A stretch of DNA of 64,000 bases from Pelagibius sp. CAU 1746 (GTDB lineage Bacteria > Pseudomonadota > Alphaproteobacteria > Kiloniellales > Kiloniellaceae): NCBI RefSeq assembly GCF_039839785.1, contig NZ_JBDOQT010000001.1:2170001-2234000 (forward strand). Direction: 5' to 3'. Positions 15,796 through 25,183 of the stretch are shown one piece after another. Each line of letters starts with the position of its first letter. The stretch's first letter is position 1. The notes below the pieces were generated by a model, which saw only the letters and a list, made by a program, of their open reading frames with translations, had not been told where the DNA came from and searched no databases. A program made the translations under genes and the position numbers.

Positions 15796-16455
15796 TCAAT
15801 GGGCCGGGCTGGGGACGGGCAGTCCGAGCGCCGCAAGGTCGCGAGCCAGTTGCGCGGGCGAATGGAAGTGCAGCGCCTGCCAGCCGGCATTGCGGGCGGC
15901 CTCGGCGTTGTCGGCACGGTCGTCGATGAAAAGCGTGCGCGACGGCCGCAGCCCGAAGCGCCGGATCAGCAACTCGTAGATGCGGCGATCGGGCTTCTTG
16001 ATACCCTCGCTGCCGGAGATGACGAACCCGGCGAAGCGCTCGAAGAAGGAGAAGCGCCGGCGGGTCGGCGGAAAAATCTCGGCCGAGAAATTGGACAGCA
16101 CGAACAGCGGCAGGCCGTGGCGGTGCAGGCGTTCCAAGATGGTGACGCTGCCGTCGATCGGGCCGGCGATCATCTCGGAGAAGCGTGCGTAGTAGCTCTC
16201 GATCAGCGGACGCTTGTCGGGATGCTCGCGGCTCAGCTCTTCGGTGATCTCCGCCGTCGGGCGGCCCACGTCCACCTGTTCGTTCCAGCTCTGGGTGCAG
16301 ACCTCCGACAGGAACCGCTCCATGGCCTCGGCGTCGTCGAAAAGCTTGCGGTAGAGGTGCCGGGGATCCCAGTCGATCAGCACGCCGCCGACATCGAAGA
16401 CGACAGCCTCGACGGGCTCCCGTGCGACGCTGTCTCCGGCCGCGCTCTCAACCAC
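15796..16455 (-). CDS. HAD-superfamily hydrolase
   Basis: A 219-residue HAD phosphatase of the YihX-like type. Motif I is FDVGGVLID (Asp21 nucleophile, with Gly at the usual second Asp position, as in many FDVGGVL proteins), motif II VLSNFS (Ser), motif III Lys in GIKKPDRRIY, and motif IV FIDDRADN. A helical cap lies between motifs I and II. The substrate is a small phosphate ester that cannot be predicted. Its start overlaps the argE stop by 8 bp, so the two are cotranscribed. Confidence 0.85.
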   Translation of the reverse strand: MVESAAGDSVAREPVEAVVFDVGGVLIDWDPRHLYRKLFDDAEAMERFLSEVCTQSWNEQVDVGRPTAEITEELSREHPDKRPLIESYYARFSEMIAGPIDGSVTILERLHRHGLPLFVLSNFSAEIFPPTRRRFSFFERFAGFVISGSEGIKKPDRRIYELLIRRFGLRPSRTLFIDDRADNAEAARNAGWQALHFHSPAQLARDLAALGLPVPSPAH

Positions 16456-17635
16456 GCAGGCGTTCCTCCAGACGGTCCATGAAACGCTCGCAGAGGGCCA
16501 CTTGCTCCAGGGTGACGAATTCGTCCGGTTTGTGCGCCTGGTCGATGGAGCCGGGCCCGCAGACCACCGTCGGAATGCCGCGCTGATCGAAGAGGCCGGC
16601 CTCGGTGCCGAAAGCGACCTTGCCGGTGTCGTTGCCCCCGGAAAGCGCCTTGGCCAGTTCCACCACCTCCGCGTCCGGCGCGAGATCGAGGCCGGGGAAG
16701 CTGGAGAGCTCCTCCCAGGAGAAGCCCGTGGCCGGATCGATCTTCCGCATCGCCGGAGCGACGGTTTCCTCGGCGAAGCGCTTCACCTCGCCCAGCAGGG
16801 TCTCGGGGTCGTCCTGCGGCAGGTAGCGGAACTCGAACTCGAAGCGGCAGTGGCCGGGCACGATGTTGAGCTGCGTGCCGCCCTCGATGGTGCCGGTGTG
16901 GATGGTGGTATGAGGCACGTCGAAGTCGGCGTCGAAGGGGCCATCCGCGGCCTTGCGGTCGGCCATGTCGGCCAGGTAACCGACGACTCGCGCGGCGGCG
17001 ACGACGGCGTTCACGCCGTAGGGGGCGAGCGAGGAGTGGGCCTCCTTGCCGCGCACGCGGCAGCAGACCGAGCGCTTGCCTTTGTGGCCTGTGACCACCT
17101 TCATGTCCGTCGGCTCTCCCACCACGCACATGGCCGGCTTGACCGGCTGGCTCGCCAGGAAGTCCAGCAGGCTGGGCACGCCCTTGCAGCCGACTTCCTC
17201 GTCGTAGGAGAAGCAGAGGTGGACCGGGGTCTGCAGCCCGGCTTCCAGGAAGCGCGGCGCATGGGCCAGGGCCACGGCGATGAAGGACTTCATGTCGCAG
17301 GTGCCGCGCCCGAAAAGGCGGCCGTCGCCTTCGCTGACCCGCCAGGGGTCGCGGGTCCAATCCTGATCGTCGATAGGCACCACGTCGGTGTGGCCGGACA
17401 GCGCGATACCGGGCCGGTCGGCGGGTCCCAAGGTGGCGTAGAGGTTGGCCTTCCGTCCCTCGGCGTCATGCACCAGGCTGGCCGTGACCCCAAGGTCGGC
17501 CAGGTAGTCGCGCACGTAGTGTATCAGCTCCAGATTGGAGTTGCGGCTCGTGGTGTCGAACGCGATGAGACGTTCGATCATGGCGCGGGTTTCGGGCCTG
17601 ATGGCCGGGTTGTCGGCTTTCAGGGGATCGGACAC
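16448..17635 (-). CDS. argE: Acetylornithine deacetylase (M20 family)
   Basis: A 395-residue M20 metallopeptidase-fold enzyme that removes acetyl from N-acetylornithine in arginine synthesis. Zinc-site motifs are visible: SGHTDVVP (His and the supporting Asp), GRGTCDMK (bridging Asp), SYDEEVGCKG (Glu-Glu pair, general base and ligand), VGEPT, and FGTEAGLF near the end. The start is taken as the GTG at 17635, with GGAG about 14 nt upstream; no ATG occurs before the first conserved helix except one at 17581, which would trim 18 residues. It heads the HAD/truncated aspartoacylase/AbrB operon. Confidence 0.85.
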   Translation of the reverse strand: MSDPLKADNPAIRPETRAMIERLIAFDTTSRNSNLELIHYVRDYLADLGVTASLVHDAEGRKANLYATLGPADRPGIALSGHTDVVPIDDQDWTRDPWRVSEGDGRLFGRGTCDMKSFIAVALAHAPRFLEAGLQTPVHLCFSYDEEVGCKGVPSLLDFLASQPVKPAMCVVGEPTDMKVVTGHKGKRSVCCRVRGKEAHSSLAPYGVNAVVAAARVVGYLADMADRKAADGPFDADFDVPHTTIHTGTIEGGTQLNIVPGHCRFEFEFRYLPQDDPETLLGEVKRFAEETVAPAMRKIDPATGFSWEELSSFPGLDLAPDAEVVELAKALSGGNDTGKVAFGTEAGLFDQRGIPTVVCGPGSIDQAHKPDEFVTLEQVALCERFMDRLEERLRG

Positions 17636-17703
17636 GCTAAAAATAACTCCAGGCGTAGGGCCCGAGGGCCCGGGAGGGAACTCTGATGAACGCAGAGCTG
17701 TTT

Positions 17704-18633
17704 CTATGATGACAGAGGGACGGGATCGGCGCCAGTCCTCTCGGCTTCCTCCATCAACCACTCGCGGAACAGACGCACCCGGCGGCGCTCGGCGAGGGCT
17801 GGCGGTGAGACCACGTAGTAAACGAACCTGGAGGGGACGACCGGCCCGAAGGGCATGACGATGCGGCCGCTTTCCAGGTCCGCGGCGGCCAGCCAACGGT
17901 GCCCGAGGGCGACCCCCTGACCGGCGGCCGCGGCCTCGATCACCATGGAAGAGTCGCTGAAGCCCGGGCCGCGGCGCCAGTCGATCCCCTCGATCCCCGC
18001 CGCCTGCAGCCAGCTCCGCCAGTCCGGACTCTCGTCGTGGCGCGAGACCTCGTCGTGCAGCAGGGTGTGGTGGCGCAGGTCGTGAGGCGACTTCAGCGGG
18101 TGCGCCCCGGCCAGCAGCTTGGGACTGCAGATCGGAAAGACTTCGTCGCTCAACAGCAGGTCGCTGCGCAGGCCCGGATAATTTCCCGGACCGTAGCGGA
18201 TTCCCATCTCGAACACGCCGTCGGCGAAATCGACCAGGGTGTTGTTGGCCGAAACCATGACGTCGATGTCCGGATGGCGTTCGCGGAAGCGCGACAGGCG
18301 CGGCAGCAGCCACTTGGCCGCGAAGGACGGCACGACGCTGATGTGCAGGGCGCCGCTGTCCTCATGCTGGTGCAGGCGCCGGGTGCCCTCGGCGATGGAG
18401 TCGAAAGCGTCGCGCAGCACCGGCAGGTAGCGCTGTCCGGCCTCGGTCAGCACCAGGCGTCGGTTGAGGCGGCGGAAGAGTTGCAGGCCGAGATGCTCCT
18501 CCAGGGTCTTCACCTGGTGGCTGATGGCCGCCTGAGTGACGTGCAGCTCACCGGCAGCCTTGGTGAAGGAAAGGCGGCGCGCCGCGGCCTCGAAGGCACG
18601 CAGGGCGTTCAAAGGCGGGAGTTTTCTGGCCAT
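17704..18633 (-). CDS. LysR-family regulator, GcvA type
   Basis: A 309-residue regulator that begins MARKLPPLNALRAFEAAARRLSF, the hallmark of the GcvA subgroup. Residues 8-66 hold the helix-turn-helix (SFTKAAGELHVTQAAISHQVKTLE). The effector domain follows with the group-typical SFAAKWLLPRLSRF and PGLRSDLLLSDEVFPICSP stretches. A perfect LysR-type inverted repeat lies 3 bp upstream of the start codon, suggesting autoregulation. It diverges from the DUF1127 gene. A target cannot be deduced; argE is adjacent downstream in the same direction. Confidence 0.9.
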   Translation of the reverse strand: MARKLPPLNALRAFEAAARRLSFTKAAGELHVTQAAISHQVKTLEEHLGLQLFRRLNRRLVLTEAGQRYLPVLRDAFDSIAEGTRRLHQHEDSGALHISVVPSFAAKWLLPRLSRFRERHPDIDVMVSANNTLVDFADGVFEMGIRYGPGNYPGLRSDLLLSDEVFPICSPKLLAGAHPLKSPHDLRHHTLLHDEVSRHDESPDWRSWLQAAGIEGIDWRRGPGFSDSSMVIEAAAAGQGVALGHRWLAAADLESGRIVMPFGPVVPSRFVYYVVSPPALAERRRVRLFREWLMEEAERTGADPVPLSS

Positions 18634-18635
18634 TC

Positions 18636-18660
18636 TTCGAATTAGAAAATCTTATTCGAA
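18636..18660 (-). promoter_or_regulatory. LysR-type operator next to the GcvA-like gene
   Basis: TTCGAAT (18636-18642) and ATTCGAA (18654-18660) are perfect inverted repeats separated by 11 nt, the T-N11-A architecture of LysR sites. A third partial half (TTCGAATTATGAAAT) continues to the right. The site ends 3 bp from the start codon, so binding would block transcription or translation of the regulator gene. Confidence 0.6.
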
Positions 18661-18790
18661 TTATGAAATATCATCGTTTGTCGGATTCAGCAATTCGCAA
18701 TATCTCTGACCCTAAGACATTGCCGCAAAGCGAAAATATTCGCCAGTTCCGGCACGCCCCTGTAAGGGGGGTCACATAAGGAGTACTGAC

Positions 18791-19039
18791 ATGCAACAGA
18801 CAGCTTTCCGCAAGACGCCGCAGGGTTTGCCGGCCGCTTTGGCGCTCGCCGGGGGACTGGCCGGGGCTCTGTTGCGGGTTCCGGCGTGCCTCTTTGCCGT
18901 CATGGTTTGCTGGCAACACCAGGCTGAAGAGCGTGCCCGCCTGCGCAAGCTCACGGATATCCAGTTGCACGACATCGGCCTGACCCGCATCGAGGTCGAG
19001 GTCATGGCGCGCAAGCCCGTCTGGTCGCGCTGCGTCTGA
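18791..19039 (+). CDS. DUF1127 protein
   Basis: An 82-residue protein whose C-terminal 40 residues (ERARLRKLTDIQLHDIGLTRIEVE...KPVWSR) are the DUF1127 signature, an arginine-rich helical motif common in alphaproteobacteria. Some DUF1127 proteins bind RNA or modulate phosphate and carbon metabolism. The N-terminal half has a hydrophobic stretch (residues 14-42) unlike the shortest family members. AAGGAG stands 7 nt before the ATG. It is divergent from the GcvA-like regulator. Confidence 0.85.
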   Translation: MQQTAFRKTPQGLPAALALAGGLAGALLRVPACLFAVMVCWQHQAEERARLRKLTDIQLHDIGLTRIEVEVMARKPVWSRCV

Positions 19040-19175
19040 GGCCGTTCACCGGCACTCCCCCGGACCCCTGCTGCACCGAAGGAACCTTCCCTCGGCGGTC
19101 TCGTCGCCCGGACGCTTCGCCCCCTGAAGCTTCCGGATGCTTCGAGCCGCCGATTTTTTTGCCGGGAGGGGCGCT

Positions 19176-19943
19176 TCAGGGCTGGAACTGTTCCTTGATG
19201 ATCCGTTCCTCGAGATTGTGCTCGGGGTCGAACAGCAGATTGAGGTCGACGCTCTGGTCCTCGCGTACGGTGACGCGCAGCACGTCGCGGACCTCGGTGA
19301 AATCCGCGGTGGCACTGACCGGCCGCTTGGCGGCCTCGTGGACCTCGAAGATCACTTCGGCGCGGGCCGGCAGCAGGGCGCCGCGCCAGCGCCGGGGCCG
19401 GAAGGCGCTGATCGGGGTCAGGGCCAGCAACTGGGCGCCGATGGGCACGATGGGACCATGCGCGGAGAGGTTATAGGCGGTGCTGCCCGCCGGCGTCGCC
19501 AGCAGGACGCCGTCGCAGACCAGTTCCTCCATACGCATCACCCCGTCGATGGAGATGCCGACCTTGGCGGCCTGCCGGCTTTCGCGCAGCAGGGAGACCT
19601 CGTTGATGGCCAAAGCCTCGCTGGTCTTGCCGTCTACCGTGTCGGCGCTCATGCGCAAGGGGTGCAGGGTAACCGGCTGGGCCGCGGCGACGCGGTCGGC
19701 CAAGCCGTCTTCGGTGAACTGATTCATCAGGAAGCCGATGGTGCCGCAGTTCATGCCGTAGATGGGCACCGCCCGCTCCATGAAGCGGTGCAGGGTCTCC
19801 AGCATGAAACCGTCACCGCCCAGGGCGACGATGACCTCCGCCTTATCCACGTCGGCGGTCTCGTAGCGCGCTTCCAGGCGTGCCTTGGCCTCCGCGGCTT
19901 CGGGGGTATCGCTGGCGACCAGCGCGAAACTTCGACGACTCAT
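19176..19943 (-). CDS. nadK: NAD kinase
   Basis: A 255-residue NAD kinase, which phosphorylates NAD to NADP. The catalytic GGDG motif is at residues 42-45 (VALGGDGFM), preceded by a Rossmann-like strand; the NAD-contacting segment [11 protein letters not shown] and the glycine-rich [22 protein letters not shown] follow, then the C-terminal beta region. The upstream frame to 20114 is Arg/Pro-rich and not conserved; the ATG at 19941-19943 starts the protein. Cytoplasmic, essential housekeeping enzyme. Confidence 0.92.
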   Translation of the reverse strand: MSRRSFALVASDTPEAAEAKARLEARYETADVDKAEVIVALGGDGFMLETLHRFMERAVPIYGMNCGTIGFLMNQFTEDGLADRVAAAQPVTLHPLRMSADTVDGKTSEALAINEVSLLRESRQAAKVGISIDGVMRMEELVCDGVLLATPAGSTAYNLSAHGPIVPIGAQLLALTPISAFRPRRWRGALLPARAEVIFEVHEAAKRPVSATADFTEVRDVLRVTVREDQSVDLNLLFDPEHNLEERIIKEQFQP

Positions 19944-20206
19944 GGCGCTGCGGGCCCTTGGTCCTGTGCGTTCTCGGCCCGCCCGCAGGTCACGGCCAAT
20001 CGATCGAATTCGGCGCGACTCGGCGAAAGCCGGACCGCGCGGCGAGTATAGCGCCCTCGCTGCCCGGCGCCAGGGCCGGCTACGAGGCGGCGGCGGGGGC
20101 AAGCGTCTTGCCAAACGCGGGGGCCTGCCGCAGGCTGCTCCGCAGTCCGGCCTGCGGGCCGGGCCACCATAGGGATGACAGGTATTAGGCGACGGGGGAG
20201 TTTGGC

Positions 20207-20695
20207 ATGGGAAACTGGTATCGGCGGGTGCTGCCGGCGCTGGCGGCGGTTGTTGTTTTCAGCCTGGCGGCCGGGGCCCTGGCGGAAGACCGCCATGAGG
20301 GCTTCTATTATCCGGAACTGACCTCCTCGGAGGTCTACAAGGCGCGCTCCTTCACCAGCCCGGAGGCCTCGCGCAAGGCACGGATCGCCTTCGTCACCGG
20401 CATCACCAACGAGCAGAACAAGGCGCCCTATCCGCCGCAAGCGGCCATCTTCGCCAAAGGTTCCGACGCCGAGAAGCTGATCATCGTGGCGCTGGAGGAC
20501 GGGCGTATCGATACCATTTACCGTGCCCGCGCGATCTTCGCGCAGATGACCGCGGTGGCGCGGTTGCTGCCGGTCTTCGCCCAGTTGGGCGTGGAAGACT
20601 TCTTCACCTTCTTCGACCTGGCGAAGATGCTCGGCTTCCAGCAGATCACCATCTCCAACGGCCGCGATTTCGCCCACCAGATCGAAATTCAGTAA
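20207..20695 (+). CDS. Exported conserved protein, unknown function
   Basis: A 162-residue protein with a signal peptide ([28 protein letters not shown], cleavage near residue 26). The mature part contains [32 protein letters not shown] and [16 protein letters not shown], a conserved set in alphaproteobacteria whose members are sometimes labelled as molybdopterin-guanine dinucleotide synthesis proteins. That label is not supported by any MobA motif here, and the real role is unknown. A weak GGAG lies before the ATG. Confidence 0.75.
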   Translation: MGNWYRRVLPALAAVVVFSLAAGALAEDRHEGFYYPELTSSEVYKARSFTSPEASRKARIAFVTGITNEQNKAPYPPQAAIFAKGSDAEKLIIVALEDGRIDTIYRARAIFAQMTAVARLLPVFAQLGVEDFFTFFDLAKMLGFQQITISNGRDFAHQIEIQ

Positions 20696-20719
20696 CCGTC
20701 ACGCCGTAGGGCCAGGGGG

Positions 20720-21583
20720 TTACCGCACCTCTGCGTGCAGTTGGCCGGGCAAGGCGGCGAGCCAGTCTATGACCGCCGCCACCCGTGGCAGCTTGCGCAG
20801 GTCCGGATGTACCAGCAGCCAGAGGCCGCGGTGCAGCACCGGCGTTTCCGACACCCGCTGCAAGGCCGGATCGCCGGCCGCCATGAAGTCCGGCAGCACG
20901 CCGCGGCCGAGGCCGGAGCGCACTGCCTGCGCCAGCCCCTCGGCATCGTTGATGCGCAGCCGCGAGAGATCCTCCGGCGCGACATGGTCGGCCACCCAGC
21001 GCGCCTGCGGATAGTGCAGAAAGCGCTCTTCGTAGGTGACCCAGGGCAGGGCCTCCGGCGACGTTCCCTTGGCGGCGTAGATCGAGAAGGAGAGGGCGCC
21101 GATCCGGCGGCAGAGGCCGCTGCCGCTCTCCGGCCGGGCGAAGCGCAGGGCGACGTCGGTCTCGCGCCGGCTGAGGCTGAGGTTGCGCGAGTCGGCGTTG
21201 GCGTCGATGGCCAGCGCCGGATGGCGCCGCAGCAGCGCCGGCACACGCGGCACGATGAGCTGATTCACCAGAATGGGCACGGCGGTGATGCGCACGCGTC
21301 CGATGACCGTTTCCCCCGACTCCCCGGCGGCGGCTTCCAGGGCGAGCGCCGAAGCCTCCATGCGCTCGGCGGCGCCGCGCGCCGTCTCGCCCAGCGCGGT
21401 GAGGGTGAGGCGGCCCCGCTCGCGCAGGAAGAGGCGTCCCCGCAGGGCGGCTTCCACCGCGTCCAGGCGCCGGCTGACGGTGGTCTGGTCGATGCCCAGG
21501 CTCTGCGCCGCCGCCGAGAGGCTGCCGCCGCGTGCCAGCGCCAGCACCACCCGCAGGTCGGCCCAGTTCAGCGGGATCGTCAT
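20720..21583 (-). CDS. LysR-family transcriptional regulator
   Basis: A 287-residue regulator, MTIPLNWADLRVVLALARGGSL, with helix-turn-helix GSLSAAAQSLGIDQTTVSRRLDAVEAAL (residues 20-47) and an effector-binding domain. It belongs to the same DQ(S/T)T subgroup as the regulator at 3770. It diverges from the TauE/SafE gene with about 130 bp between starts, so it is a candidate controller of that exporter; inference from position. Confidence 0.87.
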   Translation of the reverse strand: MTIPLNWADLRVVLALARGGSLSAAAQSLGIDQTTVSRRLDAVEAALRGRLFLRERGRLTLTALGETARGAAERMEASALALEAAAGESGETVIGRVRITAVPILVNQLIVPRVPALLRRHPALAIDANADSRNLSLSRRETDVALRFARPESGSGLCRRIGALSFSIYAAKGTSPEALPWVTYEERFLHYPQARWVADHVAPEDLSRLRINDAEGLAQAVRSGLGRGVLPDFMAAGDPALQRVSETPVLHRGLWLLVHPDLRKLPRVAAVIDWLAALPGQLHAEVR

Positions 21584-21715
21584 CGCTGCAAACTTGCAGC
21601 AAGAAACTGCATCAATTTCAATTGGATCTGCATATTCGCAGGAGTATCACAGCCGGATGCCGCGCACCAGATGGCGGCGCGACGGCGGAGATGTAACGGG
21701 CAAGGGCGGTGGACG

Positions 21716-22477
21716 ATGGGGCAGGGGGTATGGGCTTGGCTGGTCGAGGGGCACTATCTCTGGCTGGCCGGCCCGGCAGTCCTGGCGGGCCTGGTGCGGG
21801 GCTTCTCCGGCTTCGGCGCGGCGATGATCTTCGTCCCCCTGGCGGGCATGCTGGAGGCCCCGACCGTCGCCGTCCCGCTGCTCTTCCTTGTCGACAGCTT
21901 GGCCACCCTGCACATCACGCTCGGTGCCTTCCGGCGCTGCACCTGGGCGGAAGTGCTGCCGCTCCTGCTGGGCGCCACCCTGACGGTCCCCTTGGGGGTG
22001 GCGCTGCTGGTCTCCGCCGATCCGCTGATCATGCGCTGGGCAATCTCGCTGACGATCCTGGCCGCCGTCCTGGCGCTGGCCGCCGGCTGGCGGCTGCGGC
22101 GTCGCCTGCCTTTCCTGGGCACGGCGGCGGTGGGCGCGGTGGCGGGCGTGACGGGCGGTGCGGCCAGTCTCTCCGGGCCGCCGCTGGTGCTGTTCTGGCT
22201 GGGCGGGCAATCGGACGCGGCCCAGGTGCGCGCCAACATCTACGCCATCTTCGGCCTGCTCGGGCTGGTGACCGGCCTGACTCTATGGCTGAACGGCCTG
22301 TTGACCTTGGCGGTGCTGCGCCAGGCGCTGATCCTGCTGCCGGCCTACGTGCTGGCCATCCTTGCCGGGGCGCGGCTGTTCCCCCATGCCAGCGAGGGTT
22401 TCTATCGCAAAGTCGCGCTCGGCCTCTGCGGCCTGGCGGCGCTGGGCGCGCTGCCGTTGTGGGAAGAGCTGACATGA
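21716..22477 (+). CDS. TauE/SafE-family sulfite/anion permease
   Basis: A 253-residue membrane protein with about eight helices. The duplicated family signatures are AGLVRGFSGFGAAMIFVPL (about 22-40) and VGAVAGVTGGAASLSGPPLVLFWL (about 137-160). Members export sulfite, sulfoacetate or other organic anions. The long open frame extends far upstream, antisense to the LysR gene, but MGQGVWAWLVEGHY at 21716 is the real N-terminus. Likely regulated by the divergent LysR gene. Confidence 0.85.
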   Translation: MGQGVWAWLVEGHYLWLAGPAVLAGLVRGFSGFGAAMIFVPLAGMLEAPTVAVPLLFLVDSLATLHITLGAFRRCTWAEVLPLLLGATLTVPLGVALLVSADPLIMRWAISLTILAAVLALAAGWRLRRRLPFLGTAAVGAVAGVTGGAASLSGPPLVLFWLGGQSDAAQVRANIYAIFGLLGLVTGLTLWLNGLLTLAVLRQALILLPAYVLAILAGARLFPHASEGFYRKVALGLCGLAALGALPLWEELT

Positions 22478-22525
22478 GCGGATAAGGGGTCGCTCTGCGC
22501 TGCTTCTTCGGCTATTGAAGCCTTC

Positions 22526-22975
22526 ATGACCAATCCTGAGATTCGCCGCGCCACCGCAGAGGACGTTCCGGCCATTGTCGACTTCTTGGCCGACGATGAA
22601 TTGGGCAAGACCCGCGAGGCGCCCGGCGACCCCTGCTATGCCGAGACCTTTGCGGCCATCGCTGCCGATCCCAACCAGTTCCTGGCGGTGGTCGACGATG
22701 GCGGTGCGGTGGTCGGTTGCCTGCAACTCACCTTCATTCCCGGCCTGTCGTTGAAGGCCATGTGGCGCGGCCAGATCGAGAGCGTGCGCATCGCTTCGTC
22801 ACGCCGCGGACAGGGTCTCGGACATGTCATGATCGATTGGGCCGTCGCGGAATGCCGGCGGCGCGGCTGCGGGCTGGTGCAACTCACCATGAACAAGTCC
22901 CGCACCGACAGCCACCGTTTCTATGAGTCCCTCGGCTTCGAGGCGACTCACGAAGGCTTCAAGCTGGTTTTTTGA
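22526..22975 (+). CDS. GNAT-family N-acetyltransferase
   Basis: A 149-residue GNAT enzyme. The acetyl-CoA loop is RRGQGLGHVMI (about residues 93-103), and the C-terminal signature is SHRFYESLGFEATHEGFKL. Early residues IRRATAEDVPAIVDFL form the first strand and helix. It transfers an acetyl group from acetyl-CoA to an unknown amine. It lies 48 bp after the TauE gene and converges with moaA. Confidence 0.85.
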   Translation: MTNPEIRRATAEDVPAIVDFLADDELGKTREAPGDPCYAETFAAIAADPNQFLAVVDDGGAVVGCLQLTFIPGLSLKAMWRGQIESVRIASSRRGQGLGHVMIDWAVAECRRRGCGLVQLTMNKSRTDSHRFYESLGFEATHEGFKLVF

Positions 22976-22985
22976 GGAAGCGGGC

Positions 22986-23984
22986 TCAGCCGCCGGTGAC
23001 GCTCATGTGGCGCGAGACGGCCGGCTGCTTGCGGCGGCGGTCGATGATGAAGTCGTGGCCCTTGGGCTTGCGGCCGATGGCCTCCATGATCGCCTGTTCC
23101 AGCGGCCCGTCGTCTTCGGCCATGCGCAGAGGTTCGCGCAGATCGGCTGCGTCCTCCTGGCCCAGACACATGTAGAGCGTGCCGGTGCAGGTGAGGCGCA
23201 CGCGATTGCAGCTTTCACAGAAATTATGGGTCATCGGCGTGATGAATCCCAGCCGCCCGCCGGTCTCCTTCACGCGGCAGTAGCGCGCCGGGCCGCCGGT
23301 GCGGTAGTCGATCTCCTCCAGCGTCCACTTCTCCGCCAGTTGCGCGCGGAGCATGGAGAGCGGCCAGTACTGGTCGATGCGCTGCTCGCCGATATCGCCC
23401 ATGGGCATGACCTCGATGAAGGTGAGGTCGAAGCCCTCGTCGCCGCACCACTGGACGAGGCGGTCGACCTCGTCGTCGTTGACGTCTTTCAGCGCCACCG
23501 CGTTGATCTTTACCGCCAGGCCGGCGTCCTTGGCAGCTTCCAGGCCGGCCATGACCTTGTCCAGCTTGCCCCAACGGGTGATGGCGGCGAACTTGTCGGG
23601 ATCGAGCGTATCGAGCGAGACGTTGACGCGCCGGACGCCGAGGTCGGCGAGTTCGTGAGCGAAACGGCTGAGCTGACTGCCGTTGGTGGTGAGCGTCAGC
23701 TCTTCCAGGGCGCCGCTTTCCAGGTGGCGGGAGAGGGAGTGGAAGAGCTTCATGATGTCGCGCCGTACCAGCGGCTCGCCGCCGGTCATGCGCAGCTTCT
23801 TCACGCCCTGGCGCACGAAGGCGCTGCAGACGCGGTCGAGTTCCTCCAGCGTCAGAATCTCCGCCTTCGGCAGGAACGTCATGTCTTCCGCCATGCAGTA
23901 GTTGCAGCGGAAGTCGCAGCGGTCCGTCACCGAAATGCGCAGATAGGTGATCGCCCTGCCGTAGGGATCGATCATCTCGGCCAT
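22986..23984 (-). CDS. moaA: GTP 3',8-cyclase MoaA (molybdenum cofactor synthesis)
   Basis: A 332-residue radical SAM enzyme that starts molybdenum cofactor synthesis from GTP. The first cluster is bound by CDFRCNYC (CxxxCxxC, residues 22-29), the SAM site includes TGGEPL, and the second, substrate-binding cluster is in [20 protein letters not shown] (C-x2-C-x13-C pattern). The catalytic C-terminal Gly-Gly is present (SVTGG end). It supplies cofactor for enzymes matured with the mobA and fdhD products found at 39.6-41.2 kb. Confidence 0.95.
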   Translation of the reverse strand: MAEMIDPYGRAITYLRISVTDRCDFRCNYCMAEDMTFLPKAEILTLEELDRVCSAFVRQGVKKLRMTGGEPLVRRDIMKLFHSLSRHLESGALEELTLTTNGSQLSRFAHELADLGVRRVNVSLDTLDPDKFAAITRWGKLDKVMAGLEAAKDAGLAVKINAVALKDVNDDEVDRLVQWCGDEGFDLTFIEVMPMGDIGEQRIDQYWPLSMLRAQLAEKWTLEEIDYRTGGPARYCRVKETGGRLGFITPMTHNFCESCNRVRLTCTGTLYMCLGQEDAADLREPLRMAEDDGPLEQAIMEAIGRKPKGHDFIIDRRRKQPAVSRHMSVTGG

Positions 23985-24214
23985 CAGGAGTCTCCCAACC
24001 CAATTTCAGCCCCCGTATCGCGGCGGGGCCGTCCGTTCTTGTGCCTAGCTATATAGGATGCCGGCCAGTATAGGAACAGCCCCGGCCCAATTCGCCCCTA
24101 ACTTTTCTGGGGCCTATGGCGTCGAAAACCCCAGACTTTCCGGGGTTTTGCGGGGGGCGGGGCGCGGCTTTCTCCTGTTGCCGCCGAGACGGCGGCGCAC
24201 TAGCCTTGCATGCC

Positions 24215-24526
24215 ATGACGGACTCGTCCCAAGGGGTCTCATTTCTGGACCGCCCAGCCGCCCGGCTGGTCGCGGTGGGGGTCGCTTTATCAATGATGGC
24301 GGCCCTGGCCTTCATGCACCGCGACGACCTTTTTCCGCCGGAACAGGCGGTTGCCGCTCCCGACGACCCGGTAGCGCTCTGTTTCGCCGAACGGGCGAAG
24401 GACATCGACAACATGCTGGCCGAAGGGACCATCAACGCCCAGCAGGCCGGGTTGTTCAAAGGCCGCGCCGAAGCGCTGTGCCAGGCCCAGCTTGGCGGCG
24501 GCGGCCCTCCGGCCCCGCCGCAGTAG
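24215..24526 (+). CDS. Small membrane-anchored protein, unknown function
   Basis: A 103-residue protein beginning MTDSSQGVSFLDRPAARL, with one hydrophobic segment (about 18-34, VAVGVALSMMAALAFM) that anchors a periplasmic tail. The tail has two Cys (in ALCFAERAKDIDNMLAEGTINAQQAGLFKGRAEALCQ) that could form a disulfide across a helical hairpin. The Pro/Gly-rich end follows. The earlier frame start at 24116 is less protein-like. No family recognised. Confidence 0.55.
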   Translation: MTDSSQGVSFLDRPAARLVAVGVALSMMAALAFMHRDDLFPPEQAVAAPDDPVALCFAERAKDIDNMLAEGTINAQQAGLFKGRAEALCQAQLGGGGPPAPPQ

Positions 24527-24549
24527 GCGGGGCCAGGCTGGCCTAGGCT

Positions 24550-25137
24550 CTAAAGAACGCCTGTCAGGATTGCCAGCCCAAAGAGGCTGAGCATGGCCCC
24601 GCCGAGCCGTGTGGCACGAGGGGCGGCCGCACCGGCCAGCTTGCCGAGGGCGTATCCGGCACCGGCACCGGCGGCGTGCAGCAGGGCCGTTGCCGCCAGG
24701 AAGCCGAAACCGTAAGCGAGGCCGGAGGCCGCCAGCGGCATCTCGGCCCCGTGGGCGTGGCCGTGGAACACGGCGAAGCCACCGGCCAGGGCCATGGCGA
24801 GGGCCAAGGGCACGCCGCTGCCGAAAGCCAGTGCGGCTCCGATCACGATGACCGACAGGGCGATCCCGGCTTCGACGAAGGGAAGGCCGGCGCCGGCAAG
24901 GCCGAGAACGCCGCCCAGCGCCATCATGACGACGAAAGCGGCCGGCACCAGCCAGAAGGCGCGCCCGCCGATGACGAAGCCCAGCAGCCCGACACCGACC
25001 ATGGCGAGGATGTGATCCAGGCCGCCGACCGGGTGCAGGAACCCGTGGGCCAGGCCGGAAGCCGCGCCGATGCCGGTATGGGCCTCCGCTGCCGAAGTGA
25101 CTAGGAGTGCGATCGTGAAGACAGAAAGAAAGCGCAA
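24550..25137 (-). CDS. HupE/UreJ-family metal transporter, cobalamin-riboswitch controlled
   Basis: A 195-residue membrane protein with a signal-like N-terminus ending AEA, followed by HTGIGAASGLAHGFLHPVGGLDHILAMVGVG, the HupE/UreJ signature with metal-binding His and Asp, and a second His cluster FHGHAHGAEM. These proteins move nickel or cobalt. No ATG precedes the mature region; TTG at 25135-25137 with AAGGAG 6 nt upstream is a convincing start. A cobalamin riboswitch lies directly upstream, so cobalt uptake for B12 synthesis is the likely role. Confidence 0.85.
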   Translation of the reverse strand: MRFLSVFTIALLVTSAAEAHTGIGAASGLAHGFLHPVGGLDHILAMVGVGLLGFVIGGRAFWLVPAAFVVMMALGGVLGLAGAGLPFVEAGIALSVIVIGAALAFGSGVPLALAMALAGGFAVFHGHAHGAEMPLAASGLAYGFGFLAATALLHAAGAGAGYALGKLAGAAAPRATRLGGAMLSLFGLAILTGVL

Positions 25138-25183
25138 TTTTTGCTCCTTCCGGGGCCCGCCGCCCCAAGTTGGTTGAACAGGG

